Part shown: positions 1 to 8,210 of the stretch, piece by piece
Layout of the letters: each line of letters starts with the position of its first letter
Numbering within the stretch: position 1 is the first letter of the stretch
Origin: Mycobacteriales bacterium
Lineage (GTDB): Bacteria > Actinomycetota > Actinomycetes > Mycobacteriales > CADCTP01
DNA: 59,911 nt
Assembly: GCA_035995165.1 (NCBI GenBank)
Contig: DASYKU010000061.1
Location: 1-59,911 of the forward strand
Direction of reading: 5' to 3'
Translations under genes and position numbers: made by a program
The notes under the pieces: model-generated
Seen by the model: only the letters and a program-made list of their open reading frames with translations
The model's database searches: none
Told to the model about the DNA's origin: nothing

Positions 1-1
1 C

Positions 2-217
2 GTCCAGCAAGGCCCGCCGGTCCAGCAGAGCCCGCCCTTCCAGCAAGGCCCGCCGGTCCAGCAGAGCCCGCCCTTCCAGCAAGGCCCGCCCTTCCAGCAG
101 AGCCCGCCCTTCCAGCAAGGCCCGCCCTTCCAGCAAGACCCGCCGGTCCAGCAAGGGCCGCCGGTCCAGCAAGGCCCGCCGGTCCAGCAAGGCCCGCCGG
201 TCCAGCAAGGGCCGGCG
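2..217 (+). repeat. Twelve tandem 18-bp repeats coding (V/F)QQ(G/S/D)PP
   Basis: Twelve in-frame 18-bp units run without interruption from the window edge to 217. Units alternate between GTCCAG- and TTCCAG-starting forms and between GGC, AGC and GAC at the fourth codon, which suggests expansion by slippage or unequal recombination. The array probably continues upstream of the window. Confidence 0.95.
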
Positions 218-793
218 GGTTCGCGGGAGCAGGGGGGGCTGGGTTCGGAGGGGGCGGCGGAGGACGAGTGGGCGGCGCGGTTCGGGCAGTTGGCGGCGCA
301 GTTCGACGATCCGGCGCAGGTCGGCGGTGCCCCTGACGTCGCGACGCCCGAGCGCGGCGCCTCCGTCCGCCCGCCATGGGCGGCCGAGCCGCTCCGCGCG
401 GTCCCGGACCAGCCGAACCAGCCCCAAAGGGGGCCCCGCGACGAGCCGCGGCGCCGCGACGAGCCGTTCGGCCACCCGTACGGGCAGCCGCAACCGCCGC
501 CGGGACCCGGCGCGACCGGCCCCGACCCCGGTGAGTCCCAGCGCGCCGCGTCCCGCCAGGCCGGCACCCGCAGCCGCCGCGGCCGCCCCGAGGACCCCCG
601 CCAGGCTGCCGTCTACGACGCGCTGGCGATCAACGAGCAGGTCCTGGACGAGGTCTGGACCAGCCCGTCGGTGGACGTGCTCAAGGTCGTCTCGAGCATC
701 GTCGTCAACGCCCTCGACGCGTACGAGGACGACCCGGCGGAGTACGCGGACTGGGTCGCCGTCCACCGCACCGGCAACTGCGACTGCCACTGA
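2..793 (+). CDS. Repeat-rich hypothetical protein, 5' truncated by window edge
   Basis: The frame is open from the first bases, so the start lies outside the window; a TTG at 290 is in frame but nothing marks it as a start. The visible 263 residues begin with twelve copies of a hexapeptide (V/F)QQ(G/S/D)PP, then a low-complexity Pro/Arg/Gln region, and end in a compact, non-repetitive domain of about 60 residues (YDALAINEQVLDEVW, then VVNALDAYEDDPAEYADW) closing with a Cys-rich tail, GNCDCH. I do not recognise the family. It lies just upstream of a secretion-like gene set, facing the convergent ribbon-helix-helix gene, so a role linked to that module is possible but is inference. Confidence 0.75.
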   Translation, partial: VQQGPPVQQSPPFQQGPPVQQSPPFQQGPPFQQSPPFQQGPPFQQDPPVQQGPPVQQGPPVQQGPPVQQGPAGSREQGGLGSEGAAEDEWAARFGQLAAQFDDPAQVGGAPDVATPERGASVRPPWAAEPLRAVPDQPNQPQRGPRDEPRRRDEPFGHPYGQPQPPPGPGATGPDPGESQRAASRQAGTRSRRGRPEDPRQAAVYDALAINEQVLDEVWTSPSVDVLKVVSSIVVNALDAYEDDPAEYADWVAVHRTGNCDCH

Positions 794-799
794 GAAGGA

Positions 800-1132
800 T
801 CAGGCCTCCCGCCGGCGCGGCACCGTGACCCCGTTACGGATCCGCTCGACGCCCGCCGGCCCGGGCCCGGGCGGCACCGAGTCGACCGGCGGGAACGGCT
901 GTCCGGCGTTGTAGCGCTCCTCCAACCGGCGCACCTCGGCCGACAGCACCCGACCCGCCAACTCGCTCAGGTTGTACGCCTCCCCCGGTTGCCGGGACGT
1001 CGCCTGAACTGCGGCGCGGGCCCGATCGACCAGCTCCCGGGACAGGTAGAAACTGCGCTGCACCCGATCCGGGCTGGTGCGATTGCGTCGCCGCGGCTCA
1101 ACCTGGTGCGGATCCCCCGTGTCGGACCCCAT
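800..1132 (-). CDS. Ribbon-helix-helix-like DNA-binding protein
   Basis: A 110-residue basic protein. Residues about 25-75 have the layout of a ribbon-helix-helix fold: a short strand (RSFYLS), a helix (RELVDRARAAV) and a second helix (NLSELAGRVLSAEVRRLEERYN); the tail is proline-rich. Such proteins (CopG/ParG type) bind palindromic operators as dimers and often regulate plasmid or conjugation genes. The ATG at 1132 follows a strong Shine-Dalgarno (GGGGGAGGAG, minus strand). It is divergent from the secretion-like operon and a perfect 16-bp palindrome lies about 70 bp upstream of its start, so it is a candidate regulator of itself and of that operon. The fold is assigned from pattern only. 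Confidence 0.6.
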   Translation of the reverse strand: MGSDTGDPHQVEPRRRNRTSPDRVQRSFYLSRELVDRARAAVQATSRQPGEAYNLSELAGRVLSAEVRRLEERYNAGQPFPPVDSVPPGPGPAGVERIRNGVTVPRRREA

Positions 1133-1200
1133 CCGGCGTCCACTCCTCCCCCGCTCGGGGCCGGCGCCCGCGACGAGGTCTTCGCTCGGGCACCGTCACC

Positions 1201-1216
1201 GCACCGGTACCGGTGC
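1201..1216. promoter_or_regulatory. 16-bp perfect palindrome, candidate operator
   Basis: GCACCGGTACCGGTGC is perfectly self-complementary and lies in the 339-bp divergent region between the ribbon-helix-helix gene (start 1132) and the secretion-like operon (start 1472). It falls downstream of the -10-like TATACT on the minus strand (1249 to 1244), in the expected 5' leader of the regulator gene. Confidence 0.45.
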
Positions 1217-1243
1217 GACAACGGCGTACCAGCCGCCAAAAGT

Positions 1244-1249
1244 AGTATA
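1244..1249 (-). promoter_or_regulatory. -10 element (TATACT) for the ribbon-helix-helix gene
   Basis: A near-consensus TATACT on the minus strand sits in an A/T-rich island unusual for this window. Transcription from here would give a leader of about 105 nt that contains the 1201-1216 palindrome. No clear -35 box is seen. Confidence 0.4.
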
Positions 1250-1380
1250 AGTGCAGCAAAACCCTGGTCCGGGCTTCGCCGTCGTCCCCGGCGTCACGAG
1301 CGCGTATTCTCGCCAGTGATACGTGCCGGTCCGGGACGGTACGGCAGTCTCGTGGACACCGTCACTCGGCCGGCGTCATA

Positions 1381-1401
1381 GGAAAGTCGCATTAGACTTC
1401 C
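1381..1401 (+). promoter_or_regulatory. Candidate promoter of the secretion-like operon within an inverted repeat
   Basis: A -10-like TAGACT lies at 1393-1398, overlapping an imperfect inverted repeat (GGAAAGTC, six-base loop, GACTTCC). Its position about 75 bases before the GTG at 1472 fits a leadered transcript. The remainder of 1133-1471 shows no coding potential. Confidence 0.35.
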
Positions 1402-1471
1402 TCTCACGAGATCCCAGCACGTGCCGTAGTGTCGTCGCAGCGTCGCGTTACCGCCGAAGGGAGCACTGGGC

Positions 1472-1729
1472 GTGCAGCATCTAGCCGTCCACGTCCTGGC
1501 CGCCGAGCCTACGATCAACACGACCGGCGTAGTGGCGTGGATCGTGAAGTACATCATCCCACTGCTGTTCGCCTTCGCGGCCGTGGTCATCATGTCTCGG
1601 GCCCACCAGGGTCGGACCCGCGAAAACGCCGTCGTCGCGGTCAACCTCTTCCTCGGGATCGTTCTCATCGCGGCCGGCGGCGCGCTGTTCGCCTTCGGCC
1701 AGCAGTTCGTCGACCTGATCCTCGGCTGA
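1472..1729 (+). CDS. Small two-helix membrane protein, VirB2/TrbC pilin-like
   Basis: An 85-residue protein with two hydrophobic segments (about 20-42 and 53-76) separated by a short basic loop (SRAHQGRTREN). That size and topology match VirB2/TrbC-type pilin subunits and equivalent first genes of actinobacterial type IV secretion loci. GTG at 1472 is preceded by GAAGGGAGC at suitable spacing. It is the first gene of a tightly packed rightward operon that goes on with a VirB4-type ATPase, which supports the assignment; the sequence alone would not. Confidence 0.6.
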   Translation: MQHLAVHVLAAEPTINTTGVVAWIVKYIIPLLFAFAAVVIMSRAHQGRTRENAVVAVNLFLGIVLIAAGGALFAFGQQFVDLILG

Positions 1730-1763
1730 TCCCGAGCACCGATCGGCCGGCGGAGGGAGAACG

Positions 1764-2684
1764 ATGGCGCTGACCGTACGCCCGGACGACGAGGTCTATC
1801 AGTTCGACACCGTCTGGCTCGGGCCGGACGAGTACACGTTGCCGATCCAGGCGCGGTACGTGGCCTGGGGCACGTGGTTGGCCTGCTTCATGGTCGCCGC
1901 GGTGATCCTCATCCCGCTCGGCGGCGGCGGGCCGGCCGGCGTGCTCGGCTCGGTGGTCTGGTCGCTGGGCCTGTCGGTGGTGCTGTCCCGCGCGGTCATG
2001 CTGGTCGTCGACCACGAGCGGCCGCTGCGGTCGCTGCCGGCGCTGTTCAACGCGGAGGCGCGGGCGGCGCTGCAGTCCCGCCGCCGCGGGGAGCGGTCGC
2101 TGCTGATGCGGGCCGGCAAGATCCACGTCCGCGACACCCCGCCGAAGGTGCTCGCGATGCGGGAGCGGCAGCGCAGCCGGGCCGCGGCGAAGGCGGCCCG
2201 GGCCGAGCAGGTGCCGGAGCCGAGCGCCGAGGTCGTGCAGCCGGTGCCGGCGGACGAACCGGCGCGGACTGCGGAGCCGGCCGGCGAGGGGTGGCGCGCG
2301 CAGCACCCGCCGGCGTGGAGCATCCACGTCGACGAGCACGACGTGTACGAGCCGGTGCCGGTGCCGGTCGAGGACGCCGTCCGGGAGTTCGTCCGCGCAC
2401 CGGACCCGGAGCCGGTCCCCGCCCCCGCACCCCCGGTCCCGGTGACCGCGGCGGTGGCCGAGCCGGCCCCGGTACTGGCCGAGCCGGCGCCCGTGCTGGC
2501 CGAGCCGGCGCCCGTGCTGGCCGAGCCGGACCGGCGGCCGCCGCATCGGGCCGCGGACGATACCCAGGACCGCCCCGCCCAGGACCGCCGGGCCGCCCGC
2601 GCCGCCCGGGACGAGCACGCCGCCCGGGACGAGCACGCCGCCGTCGAGGCGCGCATCCTGCTCCCCGCGAGGAAGGACCGCTGA
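1764..2684 (+). CDS. Membrane protein of the secretion-like operon (VirB3/TcpE-like position)
   Basis: A 306-residue protein. Residues about 35-78 form two close transmembrane segments, followed by a long cytoplasmic-looking basic region (LLMRAGKIHVRD) and a low-complexity Ala/Pro/Glu tail containing three tandem AEPAPVL heptapeptides and a duplicated ARDEHA. The N-terminal layout resembles the small VirB3/TcpE-like proteins that precede VirB4 ATPases in Gram-positive conjugation operons, but it is longer than those. The ATG at 1764 follows GGAGGGAG; the stop overlaps the next start (TGATG), which implies translational coupling. Confidence 0.6.
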   Translation: MALTVRPDDEVYQFDTVWLGPDEYTLPIQARYVAWGTWLACFMVAAVILIPLGGGGPAGVLGSVVWSLGLSVVLSRAVMLVVDHERPLRSLPALFNAEARAALQSRRRGERSLLMRAGKIHVRDTPPKVLAMRERQRSRAAAKAARAEQVPEPSAEVVQPVPADEPARTAEPAGEGWRAQHPPAWSIHVDEHDVYEPVPVPVEDAVREFVRAPDPEPVPAPAPPVPVTAAVAEPAPVLAEPAPVLAEPAPVLAEPDRRPPHRAADDTQDRPAQDRRAARAARDEHAARDEHAAVEARILLPARKDR

Positions 2685-5344
2685 TGGCCCGCCGCGAGGA
2701 GCCGCGCCCGGCGCCGCTCGCGCTAGCCCTGCGCGAGATCGCCGGCAACATCACCCTCACCAAGCGCAGTGCGTACGCCTGGTATGTGGTGCCGCCCGCC
2801 CGCTGGGCCTGGCGCGCCGACGGCGACCGCCGCGGCATGGTCGACGCCGCCGGCATCGCGTACGCGGGGCTGGCCGGCCGGCGGCTGCGCATCCGCGTCA
2901 CCAGCCGGCCCTACCCGGTGGCGGCCTGGGCCCGCGGCCTGCACGCCCGCACCCCGTCCCCGCTGCCCGGCACCGAGGACAACACCTGGTCGGACAACCT
3001 GCTCGCGCAGCAGCGCTACCTGCGTACGTCGGCGACCGCGGAGAAGGAGGTCTACCTCGGCGTCGAGATCGCGCCCCGGGGCCGCCTGACCGCGATGATG
3101 GAAAGCCTGATGGGCAAGACCGGCAACCGCGAGCTGGCCCACCTCGACCGCGACGTCGAGCTGATCAGCGAGATGGTCGCCTCCCCCGGCATCGGCGGCG
3201 CCCCGGCCGACCCGCGCCGGATGGAGTGGCTGCTGCACCGCTCGGTCGGCCTCGGCCTGCCCGCGCCCGGCGGCCTGATGTCGCCGCCCGGGCTGTCGGC
3301 GGAGTGGGAGACCACCGACCTGCACGCGTTCACCGAGGGGGTCGTGGTTCGCCCGACACCCCTCGGCCGCTGCGTGCAGATGGTCGACCGCCGCCCCGAC
3401 CACGACCCGCTGACCTCGTACGTCGCGGTGGTCACCCTGGGGCGGATGCCGGAGATGATCATCCCGGACCCGCGCGGGCCCTGGCTGTCGGCGACGGACG
3501 CGCTGCCGTTCCCGGTCGAGGTCTCCGCGACCGTCGACATCCTGGCCGGCACGGCGACCCGGACCGGCGTGACCAAGGCCCTGCTGCGCATCCGCGACCA
3601 GCAGCGGCAGTACCAGATCCACGACGTCGACGAGCCGGCCTCGCTGACCCGGCAGGCCGACCACGCCCGGCGCATCGAGGACGAGATGAGCCACGGCGAC
3701 GACCTCGTCTCGACCCGGACCGAGGGCTGGTACCGGCTGGCCGTGGCCGGCCGGACCGAGAACGAGTGCATGGAGCGGGTCCGGGCCGTGCGCGACCTCT
3801 ACAAGCGCCGGCACATGGACGCGGTGCTGACCAAGGGCCAGGCCAGCCTGGTGCGGGAGTTCGTGCCGGGCGAGCCGGTGGCATCCACCGCGTACCGGCG
3901 ACGGCTGCCGATGCGGTATTTCGCCGCCGGCCTGCCCCAGGTGAGCACCCGGCTCGGCGACCGCCGCGGGCCGCTGATCGGGATCATCGCGTCGAGTGTC
4001 CGGCGCCCGGTGATGTTCGACAGCCACTACTCGACCGAGGTGAAGAAGGCCTCCGGGCTGGTCCCGATCGTGGGCCGGCAGGGCGCGGGCAAGTCCGTGC
4101 TGGAGGCCGCGATCTGTTACCAGGCCGCCCGCCGCGGGATCCGTACGGTCATGCTCGACCCGTCCGGGCCGCTCGCCGCCCTCTGCGACATGCCGGAGCT
4201 GCGGGAGTTCTCCGAACACATCGACCTGGCCAAGGCCCCGCCCGGCACGCTGTCGCCGTGGGCCGTGGTCCCGGAGCCGCAGCCGGGCCACTTCGACAAC
4301 CAGGAGCAGTACGACGAGGCGATGGACGAGGCCCGCGCCGAGCGCAAGACGCTGGCCATCGACATCGCCCGGATGCTGCTGCCGGCCCAGATCGACGGCA
4401 ACCCGCACACCGAGCCGCTGCTGCTGCGGGCGATCCGCGAGGTCGGGGCCGAGCCGACCAGCAACTACTGGGCCGTGACCTGGCGGCTGCGGGAGTACGC
4501 GGGGCTGCGCTTCGACGGCACCCCGATGGCCGAGGACGACGAGGGCTACAAGCGGCTGCGGGACGAGGGCGCCGCGATGCACGCCCAGACCCTGGCCGAC
4601 CTGCTCTCCGACACCGCCGAGACCCGGCAGGGCCGGCTGTTCTTCCCGCCGCTCACCCCGTACGGGCAGGAGCTGGCCGCGCGGCCGCCGCACACCGAGG
4701 CCGTCCTCACCGTGATCACGATGAGCGGGCTGGTGCTGCCGAACCCGACGGTCCCGCGCGAGCACTGGTCGTTCACCGAGCGGATGAGCGTCCCCGCCCT
4801 GCACCTCGCGTCCTGGTACGCGACCCGCGCCGTCTACGGCCTGCCCCGGCACGTCCGCAAGGTGCTGGCCCTGGACGAGTGCCACTTCCTGGCCATGTGG
4901 CCGGTCGGCCGGGCGCTGTTCCAGCGCGTCGGCCGGGACACCCGTAAGTACAACGTCTGCTGTCTGGCCGCGTCCCAGGACCCGTCGGACACGCTGAACA
5001 TGGACGTCGCCAACCACGTCGCGGCCAGCTTCGTCGGCCGGATCGAGGACGAGCGGGTGGCCGCGGACGCGCTGCGGCTGCTCGGCGTCCCGACCGATGC
5101 CGGCTACGAGCACGCGATCGGCACGCTGTCCCAGCCCGGTCCGGACGGGACCCCGCCGGACTACCGGGAGTTCGTCTTCCGGGACGCGGACGGCAACGTG
5201 GACCGGTTCGTCGCCGACCTCTCCTACAACGAGGGGCTGCTCGCGGTGGTCAACACCGACGCCCGGCAGCCGGGGGAAGGCGACGCCGACCCCTCGACCG
5301 TGGACGACTACGCGGACTTCACCGACGACAAGGTGAACGCGTGA
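2684..5344 (+). CDS. VirB4-like type IV secretion ATPase
   Basis: An 886-residue cytoplasmic ATPase. Walker A is GRQGAGKS (residues 464-471, Lys 470) and Walker B is VLALDECHF with the Asp at about 731, in the usual C-terminal RecA-like half of VirB4/TraC/TcpF proteins; the N-terminal half carries the conserved family-type region before the ATPase core. VirB4 proteins energise substrate transfer or pilus assembly and dock to VirB3/VirB6-type membrane partners, which flank this gene. The start at 2684 overlaps the previous stop; a longer open frame back to 1874 lies inside the preceding gene and is not needed. The end overlaps the next gene by four bases (GTGA). Confidence 0.88.
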   Translation: MARREEPRPAPLALALREIAGNITLTKRSAYAWYVVPPARWAWRADGDRRGMVDAAGIAYAGLAGRRLRIRVTSRPYPVAAWARGLHARTPSPLPGTEDNTWSDNLLAQQRYLRTSATAEKEVYLGVEIAPRGRLTAMMESLMGKTGNRELAHLDRDVELISEMVASPGIGGAPADPRRMEWLLHRSVGLGLPAPGGLMSPPGLSAEWETTDLHAFTEGVVVRPTPLGRCVQMVDRRPDHDPLTSYVAVVTLGRMPEMIIPDPRGPWLSATDALPFPVEVSATVDILAGTATRTGVTKALLRIRDQQRQYQIHDVDEPASLTRQADHARRIEDEMSHGDDLVSTRTEGWYRLAVAGRTENECMERVRAVRDLYKRRHMDAVLTKGQASLVREFVPGEPVASTAYRRRLPMRYFAAGLPQVSTRLGDRRGPLIGIIASSVRRPVMFDSHYSTEVKKASGLVPIVGRQGAGKSVLEAAICYQAARRGIRTVMLDPSGPLAALCDMPELREFSEHIDLAKAPPGTLSPWAVVPEPQPGHFDNQEQYDEAMDEARAERKTLAIDIARMLLPAQIDGNPHTEPLLLRAIREVGAEPTSNYWAVTWRLREYAGLRFDGTPMAEDDEGYKRLRDEGAAMHAQTLADLLSDTAETRQGRLFFPPLTPYGQELAARPPHTEAVLTVITMSGLVLPNPTVPREHWSFTERMSVPALHLASWYATRAVYGLPRHVRKVLALDECHFLAMWPVGRALFQRVGRDTRKYNVCCLAASQDPSDTLNMDVANHVAASFVGRIEDERVAADALRLLGVPTDAGYEHAIGTLSQPGPDGTPPDYREFVFRDADGNVDRFVADLSYNEGLLAVVNTDARQPGEGDADPSTVDDYADFTDDKVNA

Positions 5345-7536
5345 GGATGCTGCGCCCGCTCGACCTGCTGGCCGGCCGGGCGGACCTCCCCGACGCTCCC
5401 CCACCCGTCGCCAGAGCAGTGCTCGAGCGGCCCGAGAAGCCCACCCGCCCGCGCTGGGTGCGGCTGACCGCGCGGGTGATCAGCGTGTTCGCGCTGGCCG
5501 GGGCGACCCTGTTCGTCGCCCCCGGCACGGCCTCGGCGTTGCCGATCGTCGGCGGCTGCACCACGCCGCCGGCGCCGGAGTCGCCCCAGCAGGGCATCTC
5601 CGGCTTCTTCATGAGCAAGCCGGACCCGGTCCCGGCCACCGAGGACCCGTTCGCCGCGAACGCCAAGACCACCCCCTTCGAGCAGTACGGCCTGGCCGGC
5701 CTGTCCTGGTACACGTACGACCTCGGCTGCGGCGGTGCCGCCCGCGACCCGTCCGGGTCGATCTCGACCTGGGCCGCCCGGCTGATGTTCATCCCGGCCA
5801 AGGCCACGGTCGCGGCGCTGACCGGCGTCTCCGAGGCGGCACTGAACCCGACTTACCTCTCGGCGTTCGACCCGCTGCTGAACAGCCTGGTGAGCAGCTT
5901 GCGCAAGGCGATCTACACGCCGCTGTTCCCGCTCGCGGTGATGCTCACCGGCCTGTTGCTGATGGCCCAGGCGACCCGGCAACGGGTCTCCGAGTCGACC
6001 ACCGCGATCGGCTGGTGCCTGCTGGTGACGGTGATCGCGGCCGCCTTGTTCGCCTGGCCGGTCCGGGCCGGGCACGCCGCCGACACCGTGATCAGCAAGG
6101 GCGTCGGCGCGGTCTCCTCCGGCATCACCGGCGAGGGCGGCGACCCCGGCGACCAGGTCGCCAACCTGCTGTACGGGCCGTTCCTCTACCGCATGTGGCT
6201 GATGGGCGAGTTCTGCGACCCCGATTCGGTCGGGGCCCAGCAGCACGGCGCGGCGCTGCTGCAGGCCCAGGCGCTGAACTGGCAGGAGTCCGAGCAGGCC
6301 CGGACCCAGGGCGCCAAGGTCACCGACGCCAAGCAGAAGACGTTCAGCGACGTGGCCGGGCAGGTCAAGAACGACGACCCGTCGGCGTACGAGTGCGTGG
6401 CCGGGCACGGCAGCGCCTCTCTGGAGGCGTCGATCCTGGCCGACGTCGGCGTGCTGCTGATGGCGCCGTTCCTGCTCATCGGCGGGCTCATACTCATCGC
6501 CGCGTACCTGGTCGTCCGGTTCGCGGTGATCTTCGCGCCGGCCCTGCTGACCGCGGGCGCGTTCTTCCCGCTGCGCGGCATCGTGGTCGCGGCCGGCCGG
6601 GTCGTCGCCGCGGCCGTGATCAACGGCATCCTGTTCACGCTGGCCGTGCTCCTGGTCATCCGGGTGGACTCCGCCATCCTCGACCCGTCCACGGCCCTGC
6701 CGTCCTGGCTGCGCCTCGTGCTGGTCGGCGTGATCACCGTCGTGATGTGGTACCTGACCAGGCCGTTCCGGAAGCTCACCACGATGGTGACGACCGGCCG
6801 GCTGGCCTGGGCGATGGGCGACCGGTCCTACTACGAGCGCGGCGGCGGCTTCTTCGGCCGGCGGCGCGGGCTGGACGCGGCGATCATCGAGGACGACGGC
6901 ACCGCCGCCGTGCTGTCCCGGGAGGAGTCCCGCGGGCCGGCCGGCGTCCTGCGGCGGGTGTCCGCCGGCGCCGTGGCGTCCCGGCCACCGGCGGCGATCT
7001 CCGTTCCCTCGACCCGGCTGGACGGGCCGGCCCCGGTCGGCGCGGCCGCGACCGGAGCAGCGGTCTCCGCCGGCGGGAGTTCCCTGTCCGGCGGCGGCGG
7101 ATCCGGCGGCGGCTCGTCCGGCAGTGGTGTGTCCGGCGGCAGCCCGAGCCGGGGACCGGCCCCGGCCGGGGCGACCCGGGCCGGCGGCGGCAGCGGCAGT
7201 GGCCGGCAACCCCGGCCGACCAGCCCGGCCGCGCGCGGCCCGGGAACAGCGGCTTCGGGTGCAGCGCCGGGCGCGGCGTCGAGCCCGGCCGAGAGCGTGC
7301 CGGTGCACTCGCCACCGCCGCCCGCCCCACGTCGCCGGCCCACCCCGAGCCCGGTCCGCGTGAGCAACCGGCGGCTGGACGAGGGCCTGTTCGACGCGGG
7401 CGCGCCCGGCCGCCCGTCCCCCGAGGACGACTCCCGCGGCTACCTGCGCCCGGTCCGGGTCGAGGTCGCCGACGACGAGCTCTACCGCCTCTTCGACCCG
7501 GCGAGATCGCCTCGCAGCGGGAGCGGCCGACCGTGA
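5341..7536 (+). CDS. VirB6/TrbL-like polytopic membrane protein
   Basis: A 731-residue protein. A hydrophobic segment near residue 45-65 (VFALAGATLFVAPGTASA) may be a signal or first helix; about six further membrane segments lie between residues roughly 160 and 475, with a large hydrophilic loop between them. The last 200 residues are a Gly/Ser/Pro-rich disordered tail ending in an acidic block. Size, topology and position directly after the VirB4 ATPase fit VirB6/TrbL/TcpH channel components. The GTG at 5341 overlaps the previous stop; an ATG at 5347 is an alternative start. Confidence 0.7.
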   Translation: MRMLRPLDLLAGRADLPDAPPPVARAVLERPEKPTRPRWVRLTARVISVFALAGATLFVAPGTASALPIVGGCTTPPAPESPQQGISGFFMSKPDPVPATEDPFAANAKTTPFEQYGLAGLSWYTYDLGCGGAARDPSGSISTWAARLMFIPAKATVAALTGVSEAALNPTYLSAFDPLLNSLVSSLRKAIYTPLFPLAVMLTGLLLMAQATRQRVSESTTAIGWCLLVTVIAAALFAWPVRAGHAADTVISKGVGAVSSGITGEGGDPGDQVANLLYGPFLYRMWLMGEFCDPDSVGAQQHGAALLQAQALNWQESEQARTQGAKVTDAKQKTFSDVAGQVKNDDPSAYECVAGHGSASLEASILADVGVLLMAPFLLIGGLILIAAYLVVRFAVIFAPALLTAGAFFPLRGIVVAAGRVVAAAVINGILFTLAVLLVIRVDSAILDPSTALPSWLRLVLVGVITVVMWYLTRPFRKLTTMVTTGRLAWAMGDRSYYERGGGFFGRRRGLDAAIIEDDGTAAVLSREESRGPAGVLRRVSAGAVASRPPAAISVPSTRLDGPAPVGAAATGAAVSAGGSSLSGGGGSGGGSSGSGVSGGSPSRGPAPAGATRAGGGSGSGRQPRPTSPAARGPGTAASGAAPGAASSPAESVPVHSPPPPAPRRRPTPSPVRVSNRRLDEGLFDAGAPGRPSPEDDSRGYLRPVRVEVADDELYRLFDPARSPRSGSGRP

Positions 7537-8210
7537 TCCGGCTGCTGCGGCTGGTGTCCTGGCTGGTCCACTGGGGCACCCGGACACCGCGCCGGGTGAT
7601 CGGCCTGCTCGCGGTCCCGGTGCTGGTCGGCATCGCGCTCGCGGCCGGCCCGATGCGGGACCGGCCGCAGACGACCCCGGACGTGCTCGCGACTGGCCCG
7701 ACCACGGCCGCGCCGACGCCGACCGGCCCGGTCCCGACCGTGCTGCCCGGCACCACCGGACCGCCCACGCACGTCCGGCCGGTGCCGGTGTACGGGCTGA
7801 GCGCGGAGCAGAAGGCGGCCGCCGTCGGGTACGTCGTCGCGGCCAACACCCACGACGCCCGGCCCGGCGGCGACAAGGCCTTCACCGACTCCTACGCCCG
7901 CACCCGGCCGTACGTGACCGACGCGGTCTACCGGTCGGTCACCGCCGACTCCCGCCGCGGCGACTACGAGTGGTCCCAATGGCTGGCCGGCAAGGCGATC
8001 GTCAAGGTCGACGTGCTCGCCGCCGGCGTCCCGGACGGGGCCCCGGCGCCCACCGCCACCACCGCGTACGCGCGGGTGGCGTTCCGTCAGATCGTGACCC
8101 CGACCGCCGGCGCGGGAGGTCCCACCATGACCACCGGAGCGCTCAACCTGCTGCTGAGCCGTGGCAGCGACGGCCGCTGGCTCGTCTCCCGCCTGCTGGC
8201 GGACGTGTGA
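7533..8210 (+). CDS. VirB8/TcpC-like conjugation membrane protein
   Basis: A 225-residue protein with one N-terminal transmembrane helix (about residues 17-36, RVIGLLAVPVLVGIALAAG), a Thr/Pro-rich linker and a C-terminal globular domain of about 140 residues that starts AAAVGYVVAANTHDARPG and ends RWLVSRLLADV. This plan (one helix, linker, NTF2-like extracellular domain) is that of VirB8 and TcpC proteins of Gram-positive conjugation systems. The start overlaps the previous stop as GTGA and the end overlaps the next gene in the same way. The family call rests on architecture and operon position. Confidence 0.6.
   Translation: MIRLLRLVSWLVHWGTRTPRRVIGLLAVPVLVGIALAAGPMRDRPQTTPDVLATGPTTAAPTPTGPVPTVLPGTTGPPTHVRPVPVYGLSAEQKAAAVGYVVAANTHDARPGGDKAFTDSYARTRPYVTDAVYRSVTADSRRGDYEWSQWLAGKAIVKVDVLAAGVPDGAPAPTATTAYARVAFRQIVTPTAGAGGPTMTTGALNLLLSRGSDGRWLVSRLLADV

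Noticed and set aside
2-217. CRISPR-like array
   Set aside because: The units are contiguous 18-mers without spacers and code for a regular hexapeptide, so it is a coding minisatellite.
1874-2683. Long N-terminal extension of the VirB4-like protein
   Set aside because: It lies wholly inside the preceding membrane-protein gene in another frame and is Arg/Gly/Ala-rich; start 2684 overlaps that gene's stop in the usual coupled way.
2723-5404. 893-codon minus-strand frame opposite the VirB4-like gene
   Set aside because: No domain, no ribosome-binding site; the plus-strand frame has Walker A and B motifs.
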